From: Lentisphaeria bacterium
GTDB lineage: Bacteria > Verrucomicrobiota > Lentisphaeria > Victivallales > UBA1829
NCBI GenBank assembly: GCA_017503375.1
Contig: JAFVTF010000090.1
Coordinates: 1-51,422, forward strand
DNA: 51,422 nt
Direction: 5' to 3'
Made by a program: the position numbers and the translations under genes. Shown here piece after piece: positions 8,571 through 16,783 of this stretch. The notes beneath the pieces are model-generated. The model did no database searches. It was not told the origin of the DNA and saw only the letters and a program-made list of their open reading frames with translations. Numbering within the stretch: the first letter of the stretch is position 1; every line of letters begins with the position of its first letter.

Positions 8571-9446
8571 ATGGATGTATTGACACTTTCAGCCTCATTA
8601 TGTGCAGGAATCGCCGGAACCTGTTTTCTTATCCTGCTGTTTCAGATTATCGGAAATGTTGATGTGGATAAGAATGCGATGAAGGAGAAACCCCGTTATT
8701 TTCCGTTATGGTTCCGTCTGCTTCTGATTCTGGAGCCGAGTGTCAGGAGGCTTACGCAGTCGAAGGGCTTTGACAAGGCGCGTCTGGATGCGGAACAGAA
8801 TATCGGAGCTGCGGGAATGGATGAAGTCCTGACAGTTGAACAGTACCTTGGACTTTGTATTCTGAGTCCTGTTATGGGGATTGTGATCACGATCATTCTG
8901 CTTGCCGGCGGGAATGGCGGAATCGGAATTCTTCTGGGAGTGCTGCTGGCACTCTGGCCGACACTCTGGCTGAAAGCCACTGTGAAAAAACGTCATCTGG
9001 AAATATTGAAAGCACTTCCGAACCTGCTTGACCTGCTGACACTGTCGGTTGAAGCAGGGAAAGATTTTCTTTCCGCCCTGCGTGATATTCTTGCAAAACG
9101 GAAACGTGATGCATTGACAGATGAGTTTTCCCGGGCTCTGCATGAAATTCAGTTGGGAAAAAAGCGTCAGGTCGCTCTGCGTGAAATGGCAGAACGGGTT
9201 CGTCAGCCGGAATTGATGTCGGTTGTCGGTTCCATTGTACAGGCAGATGAAATGGGTGTAAGTATCGGTCAGCTTTTGAAGATTCAGAGTGACCAGCTGC
9301 GGATGAAACGGTTTGCATTAGCGGAAAAACTTGCGAATGAAACACCTGTGAAAATTCTTTTTCCCGTGGTGGTTTTCATTTTTCCGGCGGTTCTTGTTCT
9401 GCTGCTTGCCCCGATTATGATGCAGGCATTCAGTATTCTCGGGTGA
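8571..9446 (+). CDS. tadC: Tad inner-membrane platform protein TadC (T2SSF domain)
   Basis: A 291-residue protein with an N-terminal membrane helix, two central helices (residues about 85-130), a GspF domain (LPNLLDLLTLSVEAGKDF; VGSIVQADEMGVSIGQLL) and a C-terminal membrane segment. It is the standard partner of TadB, lying 11 bases downstream with a strong GAGGAGG site. Other in-frame starts upstream lie inside tadB and have no ribosome site. Confidence 0.92.
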   Translation: MDVLTLSASLCAGIAGTCFLILLFQIIGNVDVDKNAMKEKPRYFPLWFRLLLILEPSVRRLTQSKGFDKARLDAEQNIGAAGMDEVLTVEQYLGLCILSPVMGIVITIILLAGGNGGIGILLGVLLALWPTLWLKATVKKRHLEILKALPNLLDLLTLSVEAGKDFLSALRDILAKRKRDALTDEFSRALHEIQLGKKRQVALREMAERVRQPELMSVVGSIVQADEMGVSIGQLLKIQSDQLRMKRFALAEKLANETPVKILFPVVVFIFPAVLVLLLAPIMMQAFSILG

Positions 9447-9452
9447 AGGAAG

Positions 9453-9842
9453 ATGATCCGGAATCTCAGCAAAAATACAGTTCTTGCGAAGGAGGAATTC
9501 TGGGCAATCAGTATATTTTCCAGATTCCGTGGATTGATCGGTCATGATTTTTCCCGTTTCGACGGAATGGTTTTTCCGGACTGTAATGCAATTCACACTT
9601 TTTTCATGGGAATGGATATAGATGTTGTTTTTACAGATATGGAGGGCAAGGTTCTCGGAGTATATCCCCGTGTCCGCCGCTGGAAATTCTGTTTATTGCA
9701 GCGGGGAGCAAAAATCACGGTGGAACTTCCTGCCGGAACAATAGAAAAGACGGAAACTGCAAAAGGAGATATACTCCGATTGGAAAATATGGAATATAGT
9801 GCTATATTACCTCATGCAGAAAGAAAAATGAAGGATTTTTGA
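9453..9842 (+). CDS. DUF192 family protein
   Basis: A 129-residue protein with the DUF192 pattern: SRFRGLIGHDFSRFDGMVFP, then AIHTFFMGMDIDVVFTD and VLGVYPRVRRWK, ending in ELPAGTI. Family members often occur beside Tad genes and their biochemical role is unknown. Many are exported, but no signal peptide is visible here, so this one is probably cytoplasmic. It begins six bases after the tadC stop. Its 3' end appears to contain a promoter (9780-9808) for the following FHA gene. Confidence 0.8.
   Translation: MIRNLSKNTVLAKEEFWAISIFSRFRGLIGHDFSRFDGMVFPDCNAIHTFFMGMDIDVVFTDMEGKVLGVYPRVRRWKFCLLQRGAKITVELPAGTIEKTETAKGDILRLENMEYSAILPHAERKMKDF
9780..9808 (+). promoter_or_regulatory. Possible internal promoter upstream of the membrane FHA gene
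   Basis: TTGGAA at 9780, 17-base spacer, TATATT at 9803 with TGC directly before it, all inside the DUF192 coding sequence. The extended -10 has the same TGCTATATTAC form as the regulator promoter at 3332, which makes it more than a chance match. Confidence 0.45.
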
Positions 9843-9844
9843 GA

Positions 9845-11209
9845 ATGGATTTGTATTATTTAAACGGTGAAAAACGCGGAGAACGTTGTCCGTTGACACC
9901 TCCCGGCATCAGTGTCGGACGGGAAGTGGATAACGATCTTCAGCTGTTGATCAATGGAGTTTCCCGGTATCATGCCATGATTTCTTTTGACGGAACTTCC
10001 TGGTTTATAGAAGATTTGGGAAGTACCAACGGCACATACGTTCAGAAAAATAAGATTGCCGGAAAGGTGAAACTTGAGCCGGGAGATGAAATAAAAGTCG
10101 GCGATCAGATGTTTCAGTTCGGAGATGCGCCTGTGAGAGTTGCTCCCGCGGTTCAACAGGCCGCTGCGGAGACTTCCAAAGTCGATAACAGTTTTCTGAA
10201 AGAGGAATCTGCTGATCTGGCATCTCAGATCCGGAAATCCAGATATTCGATTTTCAGCGGAAATCAGAATGCAGATAAAGGACAGCCGAAAACAAAGAAA
10301 AGCCGCTTGGGAAATCTGATTTTCACACTGCTCGTCATTACTCTGCCTCTGGTTTGCATTTTCGGTTACATGGTGATTGAGGAAAACAACAAACTCAAAG
10401 AAAAGCAATCCCGGGTTGCTCCTCAGAAGATGCCTTTTTTCCTGCATTACGAAAAAAGAATCACTTCTCCGGATAATGTCTTCCGGTTTGAAGCAAAATT
10501 TGAGGAAAATGTTGCAATCTTCACCGTGGATGACTTGAAATACGGACGTCATTTTGTTTTCAAGAAAGGTGATATCAGTCCTGCGGAGCTTGAACGGCTG
10601 AAGGAATCCATCCGGAAAACCGAGTTCATGAAGATAGAGAATAAGGAAGTCAACAGTCCCACCGGACCGGAAGACAAATACCGCCGTCTGATTATTGCTC
10701 TGGACGGTGCATTCAACAATGTCGCTGTTCATAACACTTATGCAACGACTTCCTTTGAAGATATAGAAACGGCGATTTCTGATCTTGCACGGCTTTACAA
10801 TATGCGTACCGGTACGCTGACCGCAGAAGAAATGCGGATGGAAGCAAAAGAATTTTTTGAACGTGCGCAGGATCTTTTTGCCAATTATCAGGCTGCTCCA
10901 AAAAATATCCGGGAATCCATTGTCTATTACAAAAACGCAAAGAGCTATTACGAACAGTTTGAGCCGAAGCCCAGAGAATGGGATATCTGCCGGAAACAGC
11001 TCGAAAAAGCTGAAAAAATCTATAAGGCCATGTACAAGGATCTGCATTTCAATATTCAGAAATATAATAAACTTGCCCGTCCGAAAGAAGCATCCCAGGA
11101 ATGCAGTAAAATGCTGGAACTGGTTGATCCGGACAGTAAAGATTATCAGAAGTACAGAAATTACAAGATAGAGTTTGACAGACGGCTCAAATTGAAAAAG
11201 AAGAAATGA
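9845..11209 (+). CDS. Membrane-anchored FHA-domain protein with helical periplasmic domain
   Basis: A 454-residue protein. Residues 1-95 are a well-conserved FHA domain with the phosphothreonine-binding signature (SVGREVDNDLQL, VSRYHAMISFDG, DLGSTNGTYVQ). One membrane helix at about 157-178 (LIFTLLVITLPLVCIFGYMVI) would place the remaining 270 residues in the periplasm. The last 120 residues are charged and helical, TPR-like in spacing (EFFERAQDLFANYQ; YYKNAKSYYEQFEPKP). It probably senses cytoplasmic phosphorylation and couples it to the envelope part of the Tad machine; no kinase is in the window. The start is the ATG at 9845, overlapping the DUF192 stop region. Confidence 0.82.
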   Translation: MDLYYLNGEKRGERCPLTPPGISVGREVDNDLQLLINGVSRYHAMISFDGTSWFIEDLGSTNGTYVQKNKIAGKVKLEPGDEIKVGDQMFQFGDAPVRVAPAVQQAAAETSKVDNSFLKEESADLASQIRKSRYSIFSGNQNADKGQPKTKKSRLGNLIFTLLVITLPLVCIFGYMVIEENNKLKEKQSRVAPQKMPFFLHYEKRITSPDNVFRFEAKFEENVAIFTVDDLKYGRHFVFKKGDISPAELERLKESIRKTEFMKIENKEVNSPTGPEDKYRRLIIALDGAFNNVAVHNTYATTSFEDIETAISDLARLYNMRTGTLTAEEMRMEAKEFFERAQDLFANYQAAPKNIRESIVYYKNAKSYYEQFEPKPREWDICRKQLEKAEKIYKAMYKDLHFNIQKYNKLARPKEASQECSKMLELVDPDSKDYQKYRNYKIEFDRRLKLKKKK

Positions 11210-11240
11210 TTTTTTGCGTGGTGAGTTTGGAGGAATATCA

Positions 11241-12575
11241 ATGAAAAAATGGCTTATCATTATTACTGCTGTACTTGCTCTCCTGGGCATGACAGCCTGC
11301 GGTAAAAAACAGAATACAGCGAAACCGACAACAATCAAGATCACAACAGATCCTGTCGGAGCACAAATCCGTATTTCCGGAAAGAATTATGGAAAATCCC
11401 CATTGAACGGAAAATTTTCTTCCGGTGTTTATGTGATTTCCGCAGAAAAACCGGGGTTCGCTCCCGTCTGGAAAAGTGTCAAGGTGGAAAAAGGAAAAAA
11501 TAACGAGGTTAATTTTTCTCTGAGTCCGCTCAAATCTTCTGTTCTTCTGACGACTGTGCCGAACATCAAGGCGAATGTGACCTACAAAGGAAAAGTAATC
11601 GGTCAGACGCCTATTGTTCTTTCTGATCTGGAATATGGGAAACACAATGCAGACCTGAAGGCTCCCGGATATTCTCCTGCTCATATTGAATGGAATATTG
11701 ATTCATCCCGACCTCAGAGAATTGCTGTCCGGATTACGGAAAATACCGGAGTTATCCGGATCGAACGGGCGAATGCAAACGGAGCAATGGTCAAGATCAA
11801 CGGCAGAAATCATGGCAGTCTTCCCAGCGAATTCCGCATGGAACAGGGGGAATATCAAGTGGAAGTCACTGCTCCGGGATATACTCCGTATGTACAGAAG
11901 GTTTCTCTGGCAAGCGGAAGGAAAGTTTCTGTCAGACCCCGTTTGACTGAACTGCCCGGAAAGATCATTGTAAACTCCAAGCCCACCGGAGCGATGGTCA
12001 CAATGAATGGAAAACGTTACGGAACAACTCCGATCACTCTGGAAGGAATCAAGTCCGGCAGAGTCAGACTGGTGCTTTCCAAACATCAGTATGATCCTGT
12101 AACAGTCGATCTGGGGGTCGGTCCCGGAAAAACAGTTAGAGTTTCACGGAACCTGACTACCAGTCTCGGTACCATTGAATTCGTAACTGTCCCTGCGGGG
12201 GTGACTGTTTATCTTGATAACAAACTTCTTACTGTGACGGAAAAGGATCCCCGTTCAAAAGGTTATTCCAAAGTGATCCGCACAGGACCGCTGCGACCGG
12301 GAGAGCATGTATTGAAGTTTGCTCATAAACGGGCAAAACCGAAAGAAAAGACTGTAACTGTTACCGTGCAGAAAAACAAGAATCACCGTATTCCCGGTGT
12401 GGTGGAACTCTGGGTTCCCAATGCACAGATCACTTTGAAAGTCGGTTCAAAATATGAGGGCAGAATAGTTCGTCAAAGCGAAAAGAGCATTACTTTTGAA
12501 CAGAGCCGGAAATCCAGATTGGATTACAACCGTGATGAGTTGGAAAAAATCGAATGGCTTTCGGAGGAAGAGTAA
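11241..12575 (+). CDS. PEGA-repeat lipoprotein
   Basis: A 444-residue envelope lipoprotein with lipobox GMTAC at residues 16-20. The mature part contains four to five PEGA modules of about 70 residues. The recurring motifs are ITTDPVGAQIRISGKNYGKSP, VPNIKANVTYKGKVIGQTP, NANGAMVKINGRNHG and SKPTGAMVTMNGKRYGTTP, then VPAGVTVYLDNK. PEGA domains are small extracytoplasmic beta modules often attached to S-layer or kinase proteins. It has a GGAGG site and sits in the Tad operon between the FHA protein and a membrane protein, so it may replace a missing Tad lipoprotein (pilotin or TadD). That is inference from position. Confidence 0.83.
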   Translation: MKKWLIIITAVLALLGMTACGKKQNTAKPTTIKITTDPVGAQIRISGKNYGKSPLNGKFSSGVYVISAEKPGFAPVWKSVKVEKGKNNEVNFSLSPLKSSVLLTTVPNIKANVTYKGKVIGQTPIVLSDLEYGKHNADLKAPGYSPAHIEWNIDSSRPQRIAVRITENTGVIRIERANANGAMVKINGRNHGSLPSEFRMEQGEYQVEVTAPGYTPYVQKVSLASGRKVSVRPRLTELPGKIIVNSKPTGAMVTMNGKRYGTTPITLEGIKSGRVRLVLSKHQYDPVTVDLGVGPGKTVRVSRNLTTSLGTIEFVTVPAGVTVYLDNKLLTVTEKDPRSKGYSKVIRTGPLRPGEHVLKFAHKRAKPKEKTVTVTVQKNKNHRIPGVVELWVPNAQITLKVGSKYEGRIVRQSEKSITFEQSRKSRLDYNRDELEKIEWLSEEE

Positions 12576-12578
12576 GTC

Positions 12579-13151
12579 ATGAACGAACTTCTGGTGAATT
12601 TTTTCGGGAGCAGAATGCTGTTCCCGGTTCTGATCTTTCTGAGTGCGGCAATGATGCTTGCATTGGCTGTTTACTTCCTTAAAGTAACTCCAGAAAATGT
12701 AGCAAAGATGGAGAAACTTCCCCGCTGGAAAGTGCCGGGAATCATTCTGGGAATCTTTGTTGTTGCCTGGTGTATTCCCCATGCCATGCCGATTCTGCCG
12801 GATAGCTTGCATAAGCTGCTGTTTCCGGTTATGGCGGCACTGGTGATTGCCTCCTGGTTTGTTCTGGATCATCTTTTCGGGAGAGCTTTAGGCGGATATC
12901 TGATTTTGACAGCACATTTGTTCCTGCGTGAAACATTTGCGTATGAAGCAATTTCCAACCCTGTCTTTCCGGTCCTCTGTTTCCTTTATGGAACATTCGG
13001 GATTTTCCTCTGCGGAATGCCGTACCGTTTGCGTGATATTGTGAGACTGGAACTCAATCCGAAATACAAATGGATCTTTCCCGGATTCTTTGCTGTGATG
13101 TTCCTTGCGTTTGTAACTATGGGAATTTGTTATTTGCGGGTGATGAAATGA
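12579..13151 (+). CDS. Polytopic inner-membrane protein, unknown function
   Basis: A 190-residue protein with about six hydrophobic segments (residues 14-34, 52-72, 82-100, 105-125, 130-150, 165-187). No family was recognised. It starts three bases after the lipoprotein stop and ends with an ATGA overlap into rsmG, so it is translationally tied to both. It may be the last member of the Tad-associated set. Hypothetical. Confidence 0.75.
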   Translation: MNELLVNFFGSRMLFPVLIFLSAAMMLALAVYFLKVTPENVAKMEKLPRWKVPGIILGIFVVAWCIPHAMPILPDSLHKLLFPVMAALVIASWFVLDHLFGRALGGYLILTAHLFLRETFAYEAISNPVFPVLCFLYGTFGIFLCGMPYRLRDIVRLELNPKYKWIFPGFFAVMFLAFVTMGICYLRVMK

Positions 13152-13822
13152 TGGAACCGAAAGACGAAACACTTGTCTTTCTGAAACAGTTCGTTCCGGA
13201 AAATTATTTTCCAGTCTTCCTGCAGAAATGCAGAATTCTGATGGATTTTCTTTATGAGACCAATAAGACTTTGAATTTGACCCGGATACCGGAAGAGAGT
13301 TTCTGGACATTGCATGTTGCAGATTCTCTGGCATTTGCCGGAGAAGTTTCGCTGGATGGCAAAAAGTTGTGCGATGTGGGTTGCGGAGCAGGGTTTCCCT
13401 CCCTGATTCTGGCTGCGGCATTTCCGGAGCTTCTGGTCACGGCAATTGATTCCACCCGGAAAAAGGTTGATTTTGTTGCAGCAGCAGCGGAAAAGATGGA
13501 TTTGCCCAATCTGACCGCGATTCACGCCCGTGCCAATGAGCTTGCCCGGAAAGAGGATTTCAAGGCGGCATACGATTTTGTGACTGCGAGAGCTGTGGCA
13601 GATGCATCTGTCCTGATCCGTGAAACAGCTAATTTTCTGAATCATAAACATGGTTTGCTTTGCATTTACCGTACAACAGAACAGCTGGAACGGGAACTTC
13701 CCGATTTGAAACAGCGGAAATTGAACTATCGTACAACTCCGCTGTTCCAATTGCCGGAAGGTGCCGGAAGCCGTCTGTTCCTGATCTTGCCGAGTCAGAA
13801 AAGCATGACTCTCCGGCGGTGA
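13148..13822 (+). CDS. rsmG: 16S rRNA (guanine527-N7)-methyltransferase RsmG
   Basis: A 224-residue SAM-dependent enzyme (GidB) that methylates G527 in the 530 loop of 16S rRNA. The SAM motif DVGCGAGFPS lies at about residues 76-85, then AIDSTRKKVDFVAAAAEKM and FVTARAVADASVLI, as in the family. Length is normal. The start ATG at 13148 overlaps the stop of the preceding membrane gene (ATGA). In many bacteria rsmG lies near the origin with mnmG and parAB; here it is at the end of a Tad operon. Confidence 0.92.
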   Translation: MMEPKDETLVFLKQFVPENYFPVFLQKCRILMDFLYETNKTLNLTRIPEESFWTLHVADSLAFAGEVSLDGKKLCDVGCGAGFPSLILAAAFPELLVTAIDSTRKKVDFVAAAAEKMDLPNLTAIHARANELARKEDFKAAYDFVTARAVADASVLIRETANFLNHKHGLLCIYRTTEQLERELPDLKQRKLNYRTTPLFQLPEGAGSRLFLILPSQKSMTLRR

Positions 13823-13823
13823 T

Positions 13824-13958
13824 TCATCCCTGCTGTTTTCCGGATTGCATATATCTGCTCCGGAAACCGGGGTGTTTCAGATAATCTGCCAGATAACGCT
13901 GAAACTGCAGCAGGAATCTTTTTCTGCGGCGTGCAGAGATCTGTTTTGCATCTTTCAT
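13824..13958 (-). CDS. Small basic protein, 44 residues, strong ribosome site
   Basis: An ATG at 13958 follows a full AAAGGAGGA Shine-Dalgarno with nine-base spacing and opens 44 codons ending in TGA two bases from the rsmG stop. The product is very basic (ISARRRKRFLLQFQRYLADY, then HPGFRSRY near the end) and lacks a signal peptide. Arg-rich N-terminus plus an amphipathic helix would fit nucleic-acid or ribosome binding. No family was recognised. It lies 109 bases downstream of the serine hydrolase gene on the same strand. The ribosome site is among the best in the window, which makes translation likely. Confidence 0.55.
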   Translation of the reverse strand: MKDAKQISARRRKRFLLQFQRYLADYLKHPGFRSRYMQSGKQQG

Positions 13959-13986
13959 ACCGGGATTCCTCCTTTCTCCGGGGGCG

Positions 13987-14004
13987 CAGCAGTCAAGACT
14001 GCTG
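13987..14004. promoter_or_regulatory. 18-bp dyad (CAGCAGTC-AA-GACTGCTG)
   Basis: A perfect 8-2-8 palindrome between the serine hydrolase stop and the 44-residue gene. As RNA it folds with a 6-bp stem and 6-base loop, but no T-run follows, so it is a poor terminator. It could be an operator for the small gene. Confidence 0.4.
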
Positions 14005-14067
14005 TGGATAAGAAAGTTTTTTATCCATTTGGTTTGACACCGGTACCGGAAAAATGTTCCATATTTT

Positions 14068-15129
14068 TTACCACACTCTGGGAGTTAACCCGAGTGACAG
14101 GGAAATCTGATCTCTGACCGGGTGGACCGGATCGGATCGCAACGCGCGGTTTTTAACAAATGCCAAAGCGATACCGCTTTCTCTGTGAACAAAGCCTTCA
14201 GCACCCAATGCGCCGCCATGACCGTAAAATTCTCCATAATCCTTACCGGACAGAACATATCCCAATCCGAAGACTGCCCAGGTACCTTCCGGAGGAATGG
14301 GATCGTCTTCCCAGCGGCAAATTCGGGTGGAATTTTGAAGAACTGCATCATCGAGCAGTCTGATTCCATCAGTTTCCGTAATCAGAGCTGAATAAAATTT
14401 TGCCATAGCATAAGCATTGCAGACTCCATTGAGTGACGGGGTGAAACTGCGGCGCAAAGCGGTACAGTTGAAGACATCCGCACACCAACCGGTATTTCCT
14501 TCCAGATCTGTGGAGTCAACATCCGCACACCGCTTTTCTGTTTCCGGGTCTGTTCCGAAAAAATAATCATTTCCGATTCCGAGGGGTTCAAATATCTCTT
14601 CGGAGATAATCGTTTTCAACTCTTTTCCCACGGCACGGCGGATTGTCTCCCCGATAAGCCATGCATAGGTTTCCGCCTGATATTCGGACTTTGTTCCGGG
14701 CTGCCAGAGCGGAGTCATATTTTCCATGACCCTGCACATTTTTTCCCAGTCTGCCATATCATCAAAGGTGATTTCGGGGGGGAGTTGATGGAGTCCTGTA
14801 CGATGAGACAGAATATGCCAGAGTCTCACATCTTCTTTTCCATTGCAGCCGAATTCTTTCCAGTAATCTGCCACTCTGTCATCATAAGAGAGCTTTCCCT
14901 GTTTTACGAGTCTGTGGACTGCGGTTGAAACAACAGCTTTTCCGCAGGAATATACGGGGAAGAGTGTGTGTTCCGTAACTTTTTTTATCCGTTCCGGTCC
15001 TGTATATCCGGAGACCAGATTGACGAGCGGTTTTCCATCTTTGAAAATAACGAGCTGACAGCCGCATTCTTCCCCGGATGCGGTGGCTTTATCCAAAATA
15101 TTTTGTAAATCTTCTGTATTGATCTTCAT
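14068..15129 (-). CDS. Serine hydrolase of the beta-lactamase (class C/EstB) family
   Basis: A 353-residue protein with the penicillin-binding fold: the catalytic SxxK is SCGK at residues 61-64, the second motif lies in SEYQAETYAWLIG, and the third is a HGG (FYGHGGALG) near residue 315. There is no signal peptide, so it is probably a cytoplasmic esterase or peptidase of the EstB/LACTB type and not a secreted antibiotic-resistance enzyme. The start is the ATG at 15129 with AGAAAGGA upstream; a longer reading to 15177 crosses the promoter and is rejected. The substrate cannot be told from sequence. Confidence 0.87.
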   Translation of the reverse strand: MKINTEDLQNILDKATASGEECGCQLVIFKDGKPLVNLVSGYTGPERIKKVTEHTLFPVYSCGKAVVSTAVHRLVKQGKLSYDDRVADYWKEFGCNGKEDVRLWHILSHRTGLHQLPPEITFDDMADWEKMCRVMENMTPLWQPGTKSEYQAETYAWLIGETIRRAVGKELKTIISEEIFEPLGIGNDYFFGTDPETEKRCADVDSTDLEGNTGWCADVFNCTALRRSFTPSLNGVCNAYAMAKFYSALITETDGIRLLDDAVLQNSTRICRWEDDPIPPEGTWAVFGLGYVLSGKDYGEFYGHGGALGAEGFVHRESGIALAFVKNRALRSDPVHPVRDQISLSLGLTPRVW

Positions 15130-15167
15130 TCTGCAATCCTTTCTTTTTCCATATTTTCCTTTGAAGA

Positions 15168-15196
15168 AAGATAGCATTGATTTTCATTGAAGTCAA
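15168..15196 (-). promoter_or_regulatory. Promoter of the serine hydrolase gene
   Basis: On the minus strand TTGACT (15196-15191), 17-base spacer, TATCTT (15173-15168) preceded by TGC, giving an extended -10. The start is predicted about 32 bases before the ATG. Confidence 0.65.
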
Positions 15197-15287
15197 TGGT
15201 TGAAGTGATAAAATCCGTAAGAATATTCAGCAGTTTGTGTATTTTTCTGATTCCTGGAAGATTCTTCACTGACAGGGGCTTTCAGAT

Positions 15288-15316
15288 TTGACAAATCGGG
15301 AAAACGGGTGTATATT
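15288..15316 (+). promoter_or_regulatory. Strong sigma-70 promoter of the rsmI-folD gene run
   Basis: A perfect TTGACA at 15288, exact 17-base spacer, TATATT at 15311 followed by AC. It lies 50 bases before the 72-residue gene that overlaps rsmI. Confidence 0.82.
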
Positions 15317-15365
15317 ACCTGACTTTGAATGATGTAATATCAACCATAAACTGAAAGGAAGGATC

Positions 15366-15584
15366 ATGCCCTCAAACACCGAGATCAATCTGCTCCGTTT
15401 GGAACGGACCACAATCCCCGAAGACTTTGTCCGCGAACATCAGGGTGAGTGGGATCATCAGGCCTGGCTTGATTTTTGTTCCTTCATCGAAGAACGCGGA
15501 TACACTCCCATTGAACTTGATAAGGTGGGGCTGATCCTGGAACGCAAGAAAACAGAATTCTGGGCAGGCAAAACGAAAAAATGA
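15366..15584 (+). CDS. Small conserved-looking protein coupled to rsmI
   Basis: A 72-residue soluble protein with a GAAAGGAAGG ribosome site. It is acidic, with several aromatics (EWDHQAWLDFCSF), and a Lys-rich C-terminus. Its stop overlaps the rsmI start (ATGA), so the two are translated together. No family was recognised; it may act with RsmI or the ribosome, but only gene position supports this. Confidence 0.75.
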   Translation: MPSNTEINLLRLERTTIPEDFVREHQGEWDHQAWLDFCSFIEERGYTPIELDKVGLILERKKTEFWAGKTKK

Positions 15585-16306
15585 GCGATTCTTCCCATAC
15601 AGGTGCATTGCATATCGTTGCCACTCCCATCGGCAACCTGGAAGATATTACTGTCCGCGCACTCCGGGTTTTGAAAGAGGCTGATGTGATTCTGGCGGAA
15701 GATACCCGTCATACCCGCGGTCTCTGTACGCATTATGATATCCATACGAAACTGGAAAGTTATCATATTTTCAATGAACACGGCAAATGTGCAAGCCTTG
15801 TAAAGAGAATTCTTTCCGGTGAAAATATTGCACTGGTCACGGATGCGGGAATGCCCTGTATTTCCGATCCCGGTTTTCTTCTGATCCGGGAGGCTGTGGC
15901 GGCAGGAATCGAACCGGATATTCTGCCGGGAGCTTCTGCGCTGCTCTTTGCTGTTGCCGCCAGTGCATTGCCCAGTGACAGATTTGCATTTCACGGCTTT
16001 CTCCCCGTAAAATCCGGAAGACGTTCTACACGTTTGAAAGAGATCGCTGACTCCGGATTGACAGCCGTGGTTTTTGAATCCCCATACAGACTTTCCAAAC
16101 TTCTTAACGAGATCCCGGAATATTTCGGACCGAATGCCCCTGTTGCTGTGATCCGGGAAGCTACAAAACTCCATCAGGAAGTCCTGCGCGGAACGGCTGC
16201 TGAACTTTCGGAGAAATATGGAAAGAAGAGCTGGAAAGGGGAATGTGTTGTTGTGATCGGTTCCGCTGACGGAGCCGTGGAAGAATATGAAGAGCCTGCT
16301 GAATAA
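15581..16306 (+). CDS. rsmI: 16S rRNA (cytidine1402-2'-O)-methyltransferase RsmI
   Basis: A 241-residue tetrapyrrole-methylase-fold enzyme adding the ribose methyl at C1402 in the decoding centre. All landmarks are present: ATPIGNLEDITVRA, AEDTRHTRGL, DAGMPCISDPG, LPGASALL, FHGFLPVKSGRR and the Arg-Glu-Thr-type segment REATKLHQEVLRG. Length is a little below the usual 270-290 because the C-terminal tail is short. Translationally coupled to the small gene before it. Confidence 0.93.
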   Translation: MSDSSHTGALHIVATPIGNLEDITVRALRVLKEADVILAEDTRHTRGLCTHYDIHTKLESYHIFNEHGKCASLVKRILSGENIALVTDAGMPCISDPGFLLIREAVAAGIEPDILPGASALLFAVAASALPSDRFAFHGFLPVKSGRRSTRLKEIADSGLTAVVFESPYRLSKLLNEIPEYFGPNAPVAVIREATKLHQEVLRGTAAELSEKYGKKSWKGECVVVIGSADGAVEEYEEPAE

Positions 16307-16322
16307 CGGAAGGAATCGGAAC

Positions 16323-16781
16323 ATGAGAAATTGTATTTTCTGCAGAATCATCGCCGGGGAAATCCCCTCAATCAAAGTTTATGAAGATGAACTGGTACTG
16401 GCGTTTATGGATATTTCCCCCATTACGTTCGGACATACTCTTGTGATTCCGAAAGAACATCACACCAGCACTGCAACGATTCCTGAAAATATCGCCGGAC
16501 GCATGTTCCGGGTCGGTGCCAGAATCGGCGTGGCAATGAAACGCGGTCTCGATGCCGATGGTTACAACTTCCATCTTTCCGATGGAACAACAGCCGGACA
16601 GGTGGTCATGCATTCCCATCTTCATGTCGTTCCCCGCTGGACTGATGACGGATTCCACTGGAACTGGCGTCAGCTCAATTATGAATCCGATGCCGCAAAA
16701 ATGGAAATTCTGGAAAAGATCCAGAAACATTTCAAGCTGGAAAATCAGCCGGAAGATACTCCTGCGGAGGATGAAGAATAA
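16323..16781 (+). CDS. HIT family nucleotide hydrolase/transferase
   Basis: A 152-residue protein with the HIT triad HSHLHVVPRW at about residues 97-106 and an N-terminal CIFC knuckle that binds zinc in the HinT/Fhit branch. The family cleaves nucleotide phosphoramidates or dinucleoside polyphosphates; the exact substrate is unknown. The C-terminus is extended and acidic. The start is the ATG at 16323 after GGAAGG; an earlier in-frame start overlaps rsmI and has no site. Confidence 0.9.
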   Translation: MRNCIFCRIIAGEIPSIKVYEDELVLAFMDISPITFGHTLVIPKEHHTSTATIPENIAGRMFRVGARIGVAMKRGLDADGYNFHLSDGTTAGQVVMHSHLHVVPRWTDDGFHWNWRQLNYESDAAKMEILEKIQKHFKLENQPEDTPAEDEE

Positions 16782-16783
16782 TC

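Noticed and set aside
9860..11344. 494-codon minus-strand frame opposite the membrane FHA gene
   Set aside because: Runs across two real genes, no ribosome site, low-complexity hydrophobic product.
14068..15129. Antibiotic-resistance beta-lactamase
   Set aside because: No signal peptide and EstB-like motifs; an intracellular esterase or peptidase is likelier.
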